This document shows positions 60,772 through 64,000 of a DNA stretch of 64,000 nucleotides, piece by piece. The DNA comes from an uncultured Desulfovibrio sp. (GTDB taxonomy: Bacteria; Desulfobacterota; Desulfovibrionia; Desulfovibrionales; Desulfovibrionaceae): positions 310,001 through 374,000 of the forward strand of contig CAJXYU010000004.1 in the NCBI GenBank assembly GCA_913063155.1. The letters run 5' to 3'. The translations under genes were made by a program, and so were the position numbers. The stretch's first letter is position 1. Every line of letters begins with the position of its first letter. The notes under the pieces were generated by a model, which had not been told where the DNA came from, ran no database searches, and saw nothing but the letters and a program-made list of their open reading frames with translations.

Positions 60772-64000
<3,229 letters not shown>

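Overview
The window reads as ordinary chromosome of a sulfate-reducing deltaproteobacterium of the Desulfovibrio/Pseudodesulfovibrio group. This is an inference. It rests on a tandem pair of Desulfovibrio-type outer-membrane homotrimeric porins, the gene order ftsH-folP-cdaA-cdaR-glmM, UbiX/UbiD-type decarboxylases without other ubiquinone genes, several proteins I know only as conserved unknowns of this group, and a GC content in the high 50s. There is no 16S rRNA gene, no CRISPR array, no recognisable insertion sequence and no prophage. Gene density is high and nearly all families are chromosomal housekeeping types.

Layout. 1-12.1 kb (minus strand) is one long colinear run: phoH, ybeY, a membrane sensor carrying a Schlafen-type AlbA_2 domain, argF, argG, argH, a two-repeat orphan protein, ftsH (TTG start), folP, the c-di-AMP cyclase gene cdaA, its partner cdaR, and the beginning of glmM. 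12.3-16.4 kb holds a lipoprotein, an ArsR-controlled metal permease, thiol peroxidase and a hydroxyphenylpyruvate-dioxygenase-like protein. 16.6-18 kb is a CheV/Hpt pair. 18-25.7 kb has a UbiD decarboxylase, small orphans, tRNA-Arg(CCG), UbiX, a metallo-hydrolase and UvrC. 25.9-29 kb carries two paralogous porins. 29.2-34.4 kb is hisD, purC, two tiny duplicated membrane-peptide genes, then rpsF-rpsR-rplI-dnaB. 34.4-40 kb has a phenylacetate-CoA-ligase-type enzyme, DUF456, a carboxymuconolactone-decarboxylase-like protein facing a LysR regulator, thrC and a TlyA-type methyltransferase. 40-43.9 kb is a PilZ protein, a rhodanese-ferritin fusion, a periplasmic rhodanese with a MauE/DoxX membrane partner, and two thirds of an ECF transporter. 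44-48.6 kb has FadL, a small membrane protein, a DUF4198 periplasmic protein and a bile-acid-type symporter, with a degenerate duplicated junction between them. 48.6-49 kb holds the 4.5S (SRP) RNA and tRNA-Ser(GGA). 49-64 kb has pyrD-pyrK, a U32 peptidase, a PfkB kinase, a lyxose-isomerase-like enzyme, PhzF, PBP1A, a Cys-cluster protein, KpsF, purF and a carB that runs off the window.

How the genes work together. Arginine (argF-G-H with carB supplying carbamoyl phosphate), pyrimidine (pyrD/pyrK, carB) and purine (purF, purC) biosynthesis are well represented. Envelope work is shared between PBP1A, GlmM, KpsF and the CdaA/CdaR system. The most interesting unexplained items are the two 29-codon membrane microgenes after purC, the duplicated gene-end junction near 46 kb, the membrane-anchored AlbA_2 sensor, and the rhodanese/ferritin/MauE cluster. 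I found no classical defence system.
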